In this document: positions 16,522 through 24,255 of the stretch, one piece after another
Layout of the letters: each line of letters begins with the position of its first letter
How positions within the stretch are numbered: position 1 is the first letter of the stretch
DNA from: an uncultured Jannaschia sp.
GTDB lineage: Bacteria; Pseudomonadota; Alphaproteobacteria; Rhodobacterales; Rhodobacteraceae
Direction: 5' to 3'
Assembly (NCBI GenBank): GCA_937916365.1
Contig: CALFSY010000024.1
Location: 1-32,847, forward strand
DNA: 32,847 bases
Program-made: the position numbers and the translations under genes
Notes under the pieces: model-generated
The model's input: only the letters and a program-made list of their open reading frames with translations
What the model was told of the DNA's origin: nothing
Database searches by the model: none

Positions 16522-16546
16522 AATAGGGGCGTGTCACGCCGCTATT
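16522..16546 (-). terminator. Stem-loop over the mltG stop codon
   Basis: Minus-strand transcript: AATAG-C-GGCGT-GAC-ACGCC-C-CTATT, two 5-base arms separated by a C-C mismatch, with a 3-base loop. The mltG TAG stop lies in the first arm. It is followed by a C-run, not a U-run, so it is a weak intrinsic terminator at best and may allow read-through into the GTA leader. Confidence 0.35.
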
Positions 16547-17705
16547 GGTTTTGATTGGCGCGTTCTGCCTCAATCTCGCGCCAACGCGCTACATTTCTGT
16601 TATGTTCTTCTAGGGTTTCGGCAAATGCGTGGCCCCCTGTTCCATCTGCCACGAAAAAGATGAAATTTGTCTCTTCGGGATTCACGGCCGCGTTAATGGC
16701 GGCGCGGCCCGGATTGGCGATTGGTGTTGGTGGTAAACCATCAATCACATACGTGTTCCAAGGGGTTTCTTGGTCTAACTCGCTACGCAATAATCCGCGC
16801 CCCAATACACCACGCCCTTCCGTCACGCCATAAATCACCGTGGGATCGGTTTGCAGGCGTATGCCCTGGTTCAACCGATTTATAAAAACCCCTGAAATTA
16901 AGCGCCGCTCTTCCACAACGCTCGTTTCTTTTTCGATGATTGACGCTAAAATTAGGGCTTCTTCGGCACTTGCTAACGGTAGGTTATCTTGCCGCACGGC
17001 CCACGCTTGGGCTAAAATCGCGGCTTGCGCGGTGCGCATCGTGTCCAAAATCTCTTGCCTGTCTTGGCCGCGCTGCACATCAAACGTGTCGGGGGCCAAT
17101 GTGCCCTCTGCCGGAATATCGGCCACCTCACCCGATAAAAAATCGGCCTGGCGTAATCCCTCAACGATCTGCCAGGATGTTAACCCTTCTGGCACCGCTA
17201 TGCGATATGTAACCGCAACCCCGCTTTCAATCAACTCGGAATATAGATCAGGTATGCCATTTTCATATGAAAAATCAGCTAGCGTTACGATTTCATCCGT
17301 GCCAGGCACCCGCTCGCGCAGTCTTAGCGTGCCTGTCCCCGAATTTCGTAAAATATACGTGGCCGTATAGCGCGAAAACGAAGGCCCCCCCGACGTTACA
17401 ATTTGCAAAACATCCGACATCGACGCGCGCGCGGGAATTTCATACACCCCGAAACGCAGTTGATCGGCCATATCGGCGTATCGCGTGCCCAGACGAAACA
17501 ATAATCGTGATGAAATGGCCCCGGAATTGGCCAAATCCTCCGACACACGACGTAAATTGGCCCCTTGCGGAACCTCAAACAATGTTGCCTCTGCCAACGG
17601 ACCTTCGGCTTGAAATTCCCGTTGTCCCCATGTGACCGCCCCGATCAACGCGACCAGAACCAAAATCAAAAGGCTCATCCCATTTGCGGCGATGCTTTTT
17701 ATCAT
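16542..17705 (-). CDS. mltG: Endolytic murein transglycosylase MltG
   Basis: A 387-residue YceG/MltG family protein that cleaves nascent glycan strands at the inner membrane and so limits peptidoglycan chain length. One N-terminal membrane segment (about 10-27) anchors it; the rest is periplasmic. The LysM-like subdomain lies about 40-105 and the catalytic domain about 165-375. The motif LILASIIEKE contains the likely catalytic Glu258, and NRLNQGIRLQTDPTVIYG is the usual substrate-groove motif. ATG at 17705 follows the fabF stop by six bases, so it is cotranscribed with fabF, a common arrangement in alphaproteobacteria. The older name aminodeoxychorismate lyase is a misannotation. The GTA cluster lies directly downstream. 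Confidence 0.95.
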   Translation of the reverse strand: MIKSIAANGMSLLILVLVALIGAVTWGQREFQAEGPLAEATLFEVPQGANLRRVSEDLANSGAISSRLLFRLGTRYADMADQLRFGVYEIPARASMSDVLQIVTSGGPSFSRYTATYILRNSGTGTLRLRERVPGTDEIVTLADFSYENGIPDLYSELIESGVAVTYRIAVPEGLTSWQIVEGLRQADFLSGEVADIPAEGTLAPDTFDVQRGQDRQEILDTMRTAQAAILAQAWAVRQDNLPLASAEEALILASIIEKETSVVEERRLISGVFINRLNQGIRLQTDPTVIYGVTEGRGVLGRGLLRSELDQETPWNTYVIDGLPPTPIANPGRAAINAAVNPEETNFIFFVADGTGGHAFAETLEEHNRNVARWREIEAERANQNQ

Positions 17706-17711
17706 GACCGA

Positions 17712-18968
17712 TCACACCTTACCCATGATGAGACAAGCATTCGTGCCGCCAAATCCAAACGAATTGGATTGTGCAATATCAATTTGCCCTTCTTGTGCAA
17801 CATGCGCGCACAAATTAACAGTAGTTTCAGCCGCAGGATTATCAAGGTTGATCGTGGGGGGCGCCACACCATCGCGCATGGCCAACATTGAAAAAATCGC
17901 CTCAATCGCACCGGCGGCCCCTAACAAATGGCCTGTCATGGATTTGGTCGATGACATCCGCAAATCAACGGCATGGTCCCCCATAAGCCGTTCAATCGCC
18001 CCTAATTCAATGGTGTCGGCCATGGTCGATGTGCCGTGGGCATTCACATAATCGACATCTGATGGGGCCAATGCCGCGCGTTTTAATGCCGCCCGCATCG
18101 CGCGTTCGGCACCTTCATGATTGGGGGGTGGGGCCGTGATATGATGGGCATCGCCCGACAATCCATACCCTAAAATTTCGGCATAAATCCGGGCACCCCG
18201 TGCCTTGGCATGGTCAAAATCTTCTAAAACCACCACGCCTGCACCTTCGCCCATGACAAATCCATCGCTATCGGCATCCCAGGGGCGTGATGCCTTTTGC
18301 GGATCATCGCTGCGTTTGGTCGATAAGGCTTTACACGCATTAAACCCGGCAATGCCAATGGCACAGATGGGGCTTTCCGCCCCCCCTGCAACCATCACAT
18401 CGGCATCCCCCAAGGCAATCAGCCGCGCCGCATCACCAATGGCGTGCGCCCCCGTCGAACAGGCCGTTGCCACGGCATGGTTGGGCCCTTTGAAACCATA
18501 TCTGATCGACACTTGCCCCGAAATTAGGTTGATAAGCGCGCCTGGCACGAAAAAGGGCGACACCCGCCGCGCCCCGCGCGCGTCTAACACCAACGATGTG
18601 TCCGCGATCGAAGACAACCCCCCAATCCCGGATCCGATCAAAACCCCCGTCCGCCAAAGTGATTCGTCATCTTGCGGTGTCCAACCTGCGTCTTCGACGG
18701 CTTGGGCGGCGGCGGCCACACCATAAAGAATGAAATCATCAACCTTACGCTGTTCTTTCGGATCCATCCAATCATCGGGGTTGAATGTGCCGTTTGTGCC
18801 ATCCCCACGCGGAATTTCGCAAGCATAGGTTGTGGCCATACCATCGGCATCGAACCGCGTAATCGGCCCTGCACCGGATTGACCGGCCAAAAGCCTGCGC
18901 CACGTTTCTTCGACCCCTGAACCCAGCGGTGTAACCAACCCAAGCCCTGTGACAACCACGCGACGCAT
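17712..18968 (-). CDS. fabF: 3-oxoacyl-[ACP] synthase II FabF
   Basis: Condenses malonyl-ACP with a growing acyl-ACP in the elongation cycle. The 418-residue thiolase-fold protein starts RRVVVTGLGLVTPLG. The catalytic triad is visible: Cys170 in ATACSTGAHA, His311 in NAHGTSTMADT and His347 in SMTGHLLGAAG, with Lys342 nearby. The ATG at 18968 is preferred over a TTG at 18974; an AAAGG element lies about ten bases upstream. It lies 184 bases after acpP, with inverted repeats in the gap, and six bases before mltG. FabF is linked to temperature-dependent fatty-acid composition in other bacteria. Confidence 0.97.
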   Translation of the reverse strand: MRRVVVTGLGLVTPLGSGVEETWRRLLAGQSGAGPITRFDADGMATTYACEIPRGDGTNGTFNPDDWMDPKEQRKVDDFILYGVAAAAQAVEDAGWTPQDDESLWRTGVLIGSGIGGLSSIADTSLVLDARGARRVSPFFVPGALINLISGQVSIRYGFKGPNHAVATACSTGAHAIGDAARLIALGDADVMVAGGAESPICAIGIAGFNACKALSTKRSDDPQKASRPWDADSDGFVMGEGAGVVVLEDFDHAKARGARIYAEILGYGLSGDAHHITAPPPNHEGAERAMRAALKRAALAPSDVDYVNAHGTSTMADTIELGAIERLMGDHAVDLRMSSTKSMTGHLLGAAGAIEAIFSMLAMRDGVAPPTINLDNPAAETTVNLCAHVAQEGQIDIAQSNSFGFGGTNACLIMGKV

Positions 18969-19072
18969 GCGCAAACCGCCTTTCTGTGCAGCTTTCTAAG
19001 TTTTGTTCAATATCTATGAACGGTTATTGGCACATTCCTACATCACCAAACAACCATGCAATCCCACTAATA

Positions 19073-19087
19073 GCCCCTAAACGGGGC
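19073..19087 (-). repeat. GC-rich hairpin in the acpP-fabF gap
   Basis: GCCCC-TAAAC-GGGGC is a perfect 5-bp stem with a 5-base loop. It lies about 65 bases after the acpP stop in the minus direction. No U-run follows. Together with the 19096-19136 repeat it may reduce transcription from acpP into fabF. Confidence 0.35.
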
Positions 19088-19095
19088 AGGGATAC

Positions 19096-19136
19096 GCCAA
19101 AAGATCTTAGCAAAGACGCATCCCCAAACTTTTGGC
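19096..19136 (-). repeat. 8-bp inverted repeat downstream of acpP
   Basis: GCCAAAAG (19096-19103) and CTTTTGGC (19129-19136) are perfect inverted copies 25 bases apart, starting 17 bases after the acpP stop. The arrangement would form a long-loop stem at the 3' end of the acpP message. Protecting a short, abundant acpP mRNA is a plausible role. Confidence 0.4.
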
Positions 19137-19152
19137 AGAATGAATAGATGTG

Positions 19153-19386
19153 TTATTCGGCGTCCTTGATGAATTTTACGGCGTCGCCAAATGTTTGAAT
19201 GGTTTCTGCCGCGTCATCGGGAATTTCGATGCCAAATTCCTCTTCAAACGCCATCACCAGTTCAACAGTATCTAACGAATCGGCACCTAAATCATCAATG
19301 AAAGAGGCGTTTTCGACCACTTTTTCCTCTTCCACACTTAAATGTTCGACAACAATTTTTTTAACGCGGTCTTCAATGTCGCTCAT
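19153..19386 (-). CDS. acpP: Acyl carrier protein AcpP
   Basis: The 77-residue carrier of acyl intermediates in fatty-acid synthesis. The DSL motif (GADSLDTVEL) contains Ser37, the site of 4'-phosphopantetheine attachment. The protein is very acidic, as usual. ATG at 19386 is preceded by AGGTGAGAAAC, a good ribosome site; a GTG at 19395 is upstream of it. The gene stands in its own gaps on both sides (225 bases to fabG, 184 to fabF), and a promoter and inverted repeats flank it, fitting strong independent expression. Confidence 0.98.
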   Translation of the reverse strand: MSDIEDRVKKIVVEHLSVEEEKVVENASFIDDLGADSLDTVELVMAFEEEFGIEIPDDAAETIQTFGDAVKFIKDAE

Positions 19387-19520
19387 GTTTCTCACCTTTT
19401 CCTTAGACTGTCTGGGTGATCGCCATATTTACATCGTGGCTTTCGGCCCATCTATCAACACTTCACCGTGTTGTAACGGCATACGACCCCAGCGGTCAAA
19501 CCCCTAGGTAATCTGCGCCG

Positions 19521-19548
19521 CCTATAGCATAGCGTCACACAAAGGCAA
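19521..19548 (-). promoter_or_regulatory. acpP: Candidate acpP promoter
   Basis: Minus strand: -35 TTGCCT (19548-19543), 16-base spacer, -10 TATAGG (19526-19521). The transcript would begin near 19513 and give a leader of about 125 bases to the acpP ATG. The -35 hexamer sits inside the hairpin at 19541-19556. Confidence 0.4.
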
Positions 19549-19556
19549 CCGCCTTT
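19541..19556 (-). terminator. Hairpin after fabG, possible terminator
   Basis: AAAGGC-GGTT-GCCTTT in the minus-strand transcript forms a perfect 6-bp stem with a 4-base loop, followed by the T-containing stretch GTGTGACG. It lies 55 bases after the fabG stop. It may end the fabD-fabG transcript weakly; it also overlaps the proposed acpP -35. Confidence 0.4.
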
Positions 19557-19611
19557 ACGTAATGATAAAAGGATCCCAATCGCGATGCTTCGCCGATCAT
19601 TCGCAGGTATA

Positions 19612-20349
19612 TTATATCATTGCCATACCGCCATTAATGTGAAGCGTTGCGCCCGTGACATAGTCGGCCTCGGGGCTTGCCAGATACACCGTGGCATGGG
19701 CGATGTCCTCTGCCTTGCCCATGCGGCCGGCGGGAATTTGGTTTAAGACCTTGGTTTTTTGATCTTCGGTCAATTTATCGGTCATGGCCGTTTCAATAAA
19801 ACCCGGCGCAATACAATTTACAGTAATCCCACGACTTGCCACCTCATGGGCAAGCGATTTAGACAGCCCCACAACCCCTGCTTTCGACGCTGCATAATTG
19901 CCTTGCCCCGGATTTCCCGTGGTGCCTACAACAGATCCAATGTTTACAATGCGACCCCAACGCGCCTTCATCATACCCCGTAACACCCCACGGCACAGGC
20001 GCATGGTGGCGGTTAAGTTGATGTTAAGCACGGTGTGCCAATCATCGTCGGACATCCGCATCATCAACGTATCGCGCGTCACGCCGGCATTGTTAATCAA
20101 TATATCGACAGTGCCCATGGCGGCGATGGCCCGTTTTGGTAAGGTTTCTACCGCCTCTGCATCGCTCAAATCGCATGGCAAAACAAAGGCCCGATTGCCC
20201 AAATCGGCGGCCAATGCGTCTAACGGGGGGTGCCGCGTGCCCGATAGGGCGACCTGGGCGCCCGCATCATACAATGCACGCGCCACCGCCGCACCAATCC
20301 CACCCGATGCACCGGTCACCAGCGCGGCCTTACCTGTTAAATCAAACAT
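19612..20349 (-). CDS. fabG: 3-oxoacyl-[ACP] reductase FabG
   Basis: NADPH-dependent reduction of 3-oxoacyl-ACP to 3-hydroxyacyl-ACP. The 245-residue short-chain dehydrogenase has the nucleotide motif TGASGGIG (12-19), the NNAG motif and the catalytic set Ser139, Tyr152 and Lys156 in YAASK. The C terminus THINGGMAMI-type end is typical of FabG. ATG at 20349 has GGGGA eight bases upstream. It follows fabD by 34 bases in the same transcription unit and precedes acpP. Confidence 0.97.
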   Translation of the reverse strand: MFDLTGKAALVTGASGGIGAAVARALYDAGAQVALSGTRHPPLDALAADLGNRAFVLPCDLSDAEAVETLPKRAIAAMGTVDILINNAGVTRDTLMMRMSDDDWHTVLNINLTATMRLCRGVLRGMMKARWGRIVNIGSVVGTTGNPGQGNYAASKAGVVGLSKSLAHEVASRGITVNCIAPGFIETAMTDKLTEDQKTKVLNQIPAGRMGKAEDIAHATVYLASPEADYVTGATLHINGGMAMI

Positions 20350-20383
20350 CGATTATTCCCCTTTATCCTATTTATCTTAAATC

Positions 20384-21328
20384 TTACGTCCCTGCCCAAT
20401 CCTGGGCGGCGGTTTTGATGTCTCCGGTTGTGCCAACGGGGCGCGTCGCGATCGTTCGGTCGACCCGTTTCACCATCCCCGATAATGCCTTGCCTGCGCC
20501 GATTTCCCACATCTCGCTGACCCCTTGGTCAATCATCCACATGACACTTTCGCGCCACCGCACACGGCCCGTAACTTGGGCCACCAAATCCACACGAATT
20601 TGCGCCGGGTTGGTTTGCGCGCGGGCCGTGACATTGTTCACCAACGCAATGGCGGGCGCCTTTAGATCAACCTGGGCCAGCGCCGTTTGCATCGCGTCTG
20701 CGGCGGGTTGCATCAAAGCACAATGAAACGGTGCGGATACGGGCAACATCACGGCCCGTTTTGCGCCGTTTTGTTTTGCAATTTCGATCGCGCGCGCCAC
20801 CGCCGCACCATGGCCGGAAATCACCACCTGCGCTGGATCGTTATCATTGGCCGCGGTGCAAATGTCGCCTTGTGCGGCCTCTGCTGCAATGTTGGCGACC
20901 GCCGCATAATCCAGGCCTAATATCGCCGCCATTTTACCATCGCCCAATGGCACGGCACTTTGCATCGCATCCCCCCGAATACGCAACAGCCGCGCCGTGT
21001 CTGCCAAACTCAACGCCCCTGTCGCGGCCAATGCCGAATACTCGCCCAGCGAATGCCCCGCCACATACGCGGCGGCGGTAATCTCTATCCCCTCAACCCT
21101 TAAGGCCGCCATCGCGGCCAGCGAGGTTGCCATTAAGGCGGGCTGCGCATTGCGTGTCAGCGTCAGCGTATCTTGATCACCGTTCCAAATTAAATCGGAT
21201 AACTTTTCATTCAGCGCGTCATCCACGGCCTCAAACACGGCTTTCGCTGCTGGATATGTTTGTGCCAAGTCGCGCCCCATGCCAATCGCTTGGGCCCCTT
21301 GGCCAGGAAAAATGAAGGCTCGGGACAT
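20384..21328 (-). CDS. fabD: Malonyl-CoA:ACP transacylase FabD
   Basis: Loads malonyl from CoA onto AcpP. The 314-residue acyltransferase starts with AFIFPGQGAQAIGMG. The nucleophile elbow GHSLG contains Ser93, and His202 in SAPFHCALM is the second catalytic residue. ATG at 21328 has GGAAGGG upstream. It is the first gene of the fab block and is divergent from the cytochrome b561-YceI gene; a TATAAT hexamer lies at 21348-21353 on the minus strand without a clear -35. Confidence 0.97.
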   Translation of the reverse strand: MSRAFIFPGQGAQAIGMGRDLAQTYPAAKAVFEAVDDALNEKLSDLIWNGDQDTLTLTRNAQPALMATSLAAMAALRVEGIEITAAAYVAGHSLGEYSALAATGALSLADTARLLRIRGDAMQSAVPLGDGKMAAILGLDYAAVANIAAEAAQGDICTAANDNDPAQVVISGHGAAVARAIEIAKQNGAKRAVMLPVSAPFHCALMQPAADAMQTALAQVDLKAPAIALVNNVTARAQTNPAQIRVDLVAQVTGRVRWRESVMWMIDQGVSEMWEIGAGKALSGMVKRVDRTIATRPVGTTGDIKTAAQDWAGT

Positions 21329-21493
21329 CGGCCACCCTTCCGTTTCGATTATATTATGCCATTTGCGTCACGCAGGGCTAACGCGCATGTGCCGGTTGCG
21401 CAATCATGAACATGGGATGCGCGTTGCAATGGCACGGTTTTGGTATACCTGGCATTTATAGTGCCCATGAACATGGATCGAATGGAAAATTCT

Positions 21494-22756
21494 ATGGTTG
21501 ATCAAACATCCATCCCCCCAGGGCCCGCACCCGCCGGGTTTCGCAATACCCAAGCACGCTTTGGCCGTGTGACAAAAACCTTTCACTGGTTGGTGGCGTT
21601 GTTAATTTTTAGCATGGTTGTTCTGGGATTGGCGGCACAGTATTGGCCATACGACACCGCCAATCAATTGGCGGTAAAGGCTACGCTTTTTTCAACGCAT
21701 AAAACCTTGGGGCTATTTACCTTTGCCGTGGCACTTGCCCGCATTGGGTGGGCCATAACCCAACCCCGCCCCGTTTTGTTGACCGCCGATGATAGGTTGC
21801 AAACATTTGCGGCGGAAACCGTCCATTACGCCCTTTACGGCGCGTTGGTTTTGGTGCCGCTAACGGGATGGATACATCATGCGGCCACAACGGGGTTTGC
21901 GCCGATTTGGTGGCCTTTTGGTCAATCTTTGTTTTTCGTCCCGCAAACACAGGACGTGGCCCATACTTTTGGGATTCTACACTTTGTCTCTAACATCCTT
22001 TTGGTTACTGCATTGGGTTTGCACATCGGCGGGGCGTTGAAACATCACCTGATCGACCATGACGCAACGCTAAAACGCATGTTGCCCGGCACGTGTGCGT
22101 TACCCGCAAACCTCTCTAACCCGTCCTTTCACCGGACACCGATTATGACGGCGGCGTTTCTTTGGTGTGTGGCATTGGGCATCGGGGTGGGTATTGGCGC
22201 TGCCGATCAACTCGATCAACACGCGCCGACGCCCGCCGCCACATTGGCGGCAGCCCCATCGGAATGGGCCGTGCAATCGGGGGATTTATCCATCACCGTC
22301 GCCCAATTCGGCCAACCCGTAACAGGTGCGTTTTCAGATTGGACCGCCGCGATCAATTTTTCCGAGGTCGCCGTTGACGGGCGGCATGGTGATGTGGTTG
22401 TCACAGTTGCCATCCCCTCTCTAACGCTTGGTGGCGTCACGGACCAAGCGCTGGGCGGTGATTTCCTAAATGCCGATGGTTTTGCAATCGCCACGTTCAC
22501 GGGCCAAATTTTGCCCGCCGACGCGGGATACATTGTGGATGGAATGTTGGATTTGGTGGGCCAATCGGTGCCGGTGCAATTACCTTTCGCGTTAACGTTG
22601 GGTGGGGATATGGCCACCGCATCCGGTGCAATGCGCATTGATCGGCGCGATTTTGGGATCGGCACCAATTACGATGATGAAGGCACAGTTGGTTTTTCGG
22701 TCGATATTATGTTTGATCTTGTAGCGACCCGGGGCAGCGCATTGGAAACGGAATAA
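21494..22756 (+). CDS. Cytochrome b561 domain - YceI domain fusion membrane protein
   Basis: A 420-residue two-domain protein. Residues about 20-195 are a four-helix cytochrome b561 (prokaryotic) domain: helices near 30-50, 70-90, 108-128 and 160-182, with His31, His69, His111 and His163/177 as candidate haem ligands. A fifth hydrophobic segment (about 217-238) places the C-terminal YceI lipocalin-like domain (about 255-412) in the periplasm. YceI proteins bind polyisoprenoids such as quinones, so the fusion may pass electrons between the quinone pool and haem. I chose the ATG at 21494, with GGA seven bases before it; ATGs at 21467, 21473 and 21482 are alternatives. It is convergent with accA, the stops being eight bases apart. 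Confidence 0.88.
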   Translation: MVDQTSIPPGPAPAGFRNTQARFGRVTKTFHWLVALLIFSMVVLGLAAQYWPYDTANQLAVKATLFSTHKTLGLFTFAVALARIGWAITQPRPVLLTADDRLQTFAAETVHYALYGALVLVPLTGWIHHAATTGFAPIWWPFGQSLFFVPQTQDVAHTFGILHFVSNILLVTALGLHIGGALKHHLIDHDATLKRMLPGTCALPANLSNPSFHRTPIMTAAFLWCVALGIGVGIGAADQLDQHAPTPAATLAAAPSEWAVQSGDLSITVAQFGQPVTGAFSDWTAAINFSEVAVDGRHGDVVVTVAIPSLTLGGVTDQALGGDFLNADGFAIATFTGQILPADAGYIVDGMLDLVGQSVPVQLPFALTLGGDMATASGAMRIDRRDFGIGTNYDDEGTVGFSVDIMFDLVATRGSALETE

Positions 22757-22764
22757 ACCGCGCC

Positions 22765-23724
22765 TTATGCCGCCAAACCCGTGCCCCCCATATCAAGGTA
22801 TTTTTGCCGCCGCTGCGCGATCAACGCCCCGCGATCCATATCGTCAAGTTGGGCCAGCATCGCAGAAATGGCTTGCCCAACCTGTGCAATCGTCCCCGAC
22901 GGATCACGTTGCGCGCCACCTTGGGGTTCGTTCACCACCATGTCGCACACCCCAAGCCTGTGCAAATCCTGCGCCGTTAACCGCAGTGCTTCGGCCGCCT
23001 CGCGCATTTTTTCGGCGTCTTTCCAAAGGATAGAGGCACAGCCTTCGGGTGAGATAACAGAATAAATCGAATGCTCCAACATGGCCAACCGGTCCGCCGT
23101 TGCAAAGGCGACGGCCCCGCCTGAACCACCTTCGCCAATGATAACCGAAACCAACGGCACCCCAATTTGAAGACACTTTTCCGTAGATCGTGCAATCGCT
23201 TCGGATTGTCCGCGTTCTTCTGCGCCTTTGCCGGGATAGGCCCCCGGGGTATCAACCAGTGTGATGACGGGTAAACCAAACCGATGCGCCAAATCCATCA
23301 GGCGCAGCGCCTTACGATATCCTTCGGGGCGTGCCATGCCGAAATTCCGCGCAATGCGGGTTTTTGTATCATGACCTTTTTCATGGCCGATCACCACAAC
23401 GGGCCGGTCCTGAAACCGCGCAAGCCCCCCCATCACCGCGTGATCGTCGGCGAAATTTCGATCACCGGCCAAAGGTGTGTATTCTTGAAACAACGCTTTG
23501 ATATAATCCGTGCAATGCGGCCGGTCGGGATGGCGCGCGACCTGGCATTTGCGCCATGGCGTTAGATCGCGGTAAAGATCGCGCAAAATATCTGCGGCCT
23601 TTTTGTCTAACGCGGCGGCCTCTTGCGCCACATCCATTTCCGCGTTTGCGCGCGCCATGGCGCGCAATTCCTCTGCCTTGCCTTCGATTTCGGCAAGGGG
23701 TTTTTCGAAATCAAGGTAATTCAT
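22765..23724 (-). CDS. accA: Acetyl-CoA carboxylase carboxyltransferase subunit alpha
   Basis: With AccD, transfers carboxyl from carboxybiotin-BCCP to acetyl-CoA to make malonyl-CoA for fatty-acid synthesis. The 319-residue protein has the N-terminal helix YLDFEKPLAEIEGKAEEL and the crotonase-fold core with DTPGAYPGKGAEERGQSEA and GEGGSGGAVAF; length is standard. ATG at 23724 has an AGGTAGG element upstream. The gene is separated from the fab block by the cytochrome gene but supplies its substrate. The upstream 531-base region holds a decayed gene. Confidence 0.97.
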   Translation of the reverse strand: MNYLDFEKPLAEIEGKAEELRAMARANAEMDVAQEAAALDKKAADILRDLYRDLTPWRKCQVARHPDRPHCTDYIKALFQEYTPLAGDRNFADDHAVMGGLARFQDRPVVVIGHEKGHDTKTRIARNFGMARPEGYRKALRLMDLAHRFGLPVITLVDTPGAYPGKGAEERGQSEAIARSTEKCLQIGVPLVSVIIGEGGSGGAVAFATADRLAMLEHSIYSVISPEGCASILWKDAEKMREAAEALRLTAQDLHRLGVCDMVVNEPQGGAQRDPSGTIAQVGQAISAMLAQLDDMDRGALIAQRRQKYLDMGGTGLAA

Positions 23725-23907
23725 CCTACCTGGCGCCTTATTTTGCTATCTTTGATGGTGTTACGGATGTGGAGATGATGGTGTTTATATGCAGGTCGCG
23801 CGGTTAAGATGCAACTTCCCCCCCGCATATTGGCAAATCATATATTGATACGTGGTCAGACCGCTCTAAAATCAATGGTAGATCGGCGATGAAAAGGGAT
23901 CCATCAT

Positions 23908-24115
23908 GTGTTTTCCGTTGATATTGAAACCAAACCGGCCATCCGCTTAGCGACACTGCCCCACAACGGGCCATATTCCGAATTAGGCGCCGCTTACAAA
24001 TACCTTTATAGTGTTTGGCGATCATCCCCCGATCGAAATATACCTGAACGCACCACAAGACGCACACCCAAATGATTTGCGCATCAATATGTGCGTTCGG
24101 TTGAAAAACGCATAA
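23908..24115 (+). pseudogene. Decayed GyrI-like (SbmC-type) effector-binding domain gene
   Basis: This remnant lies in the 531-base gap between accA and the S49 peptidase gene. One frame from 23908 (GTG) reads FSVDIETKPAIRLATLPHNG and continues GPYSELGAAYKYLYSVW, matching the N-terminal strand and PHNGPY helix of GyrI-like domains. It then goes out of phase: the following frame (from 24017) gives GDHPPIEIYLNAP and DLRINMCVRLKNA with a TAA at 24113-24115, matching the family C terminus. The two halves are in different frames, and the roughly ten residues usually found between them are missing, so a deletion with a frameshift is likely. Such domains occur alone or at the end of AraC-type regulators; I see no HTH remnant upstream. 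The rest of the gap (23725-23907, 24116-24255) shows nothing certain beyond the hairpin at 24216-24232. Confidence 0.65.
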
Positions 24116-24215
24116 GCCCTCAACGTCACAGATGCATTTTGCGTGGGCGCACGTGATGCCCCCAATCGTTTTTACCCGTGCCCAATCGATGCAAGGTGGG
24201 CACAATTAAGTAATT

Positions 24216-24232
24216 CAAGGCCCTATGCCTTG
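24216..24232 (+). repeat. Hairpin just upstream of the S49 peptidase gene
   Basis: CAAGGC-CCTAT-GCCTTG is a perfect 6-bp stem with a 5-base loop, ending 23 bases before the ATG. An alternative pairing, GGCCCT (24219-24224) with AGGGCC (24237-24242), overlaps it, so two mutually exclusive stems are possible. No U-run follows. Confidence 0.4.
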
Positions 24233-24255
24233 TTACAGGGCCGCGCGCGTTTTAC

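Larger units (their letters stand above)
16168..16541 (-). other. GTA operon leader and control region
   Basis: This 374-base gap between mltG and orfg1 contains no credible reading frame. It is AT-rich in its mltG-proximal half (about 16400-16500). In the minus-strand direction it holds a TTGACA promoter (16376-16404), short dyads at 16301-16311 (GGGAATATCCC) and 16277-16291 (GGCAA-N5-TTGCC), a TATAAT hexamer at 16262-16267 without a good -35, and an 18-base dyad at 16209-16226. I looked for a full CtrA site (TTAA-N7-TTAA) and a GAAC/GTTC-N7-GTTC LexA-type site and found neither. A CGTTAACG palindrome is at 16425-16432. Confidence 0.55.

Noticed and set aside
23804..24205. 133-residue minus-strand open frame in the accA-peptidase gap
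   Set aside because: Cys/Trp-rich, no family resemblance, and antisense to the GyrI-like remnant, whose plus-strand codons make better sense.
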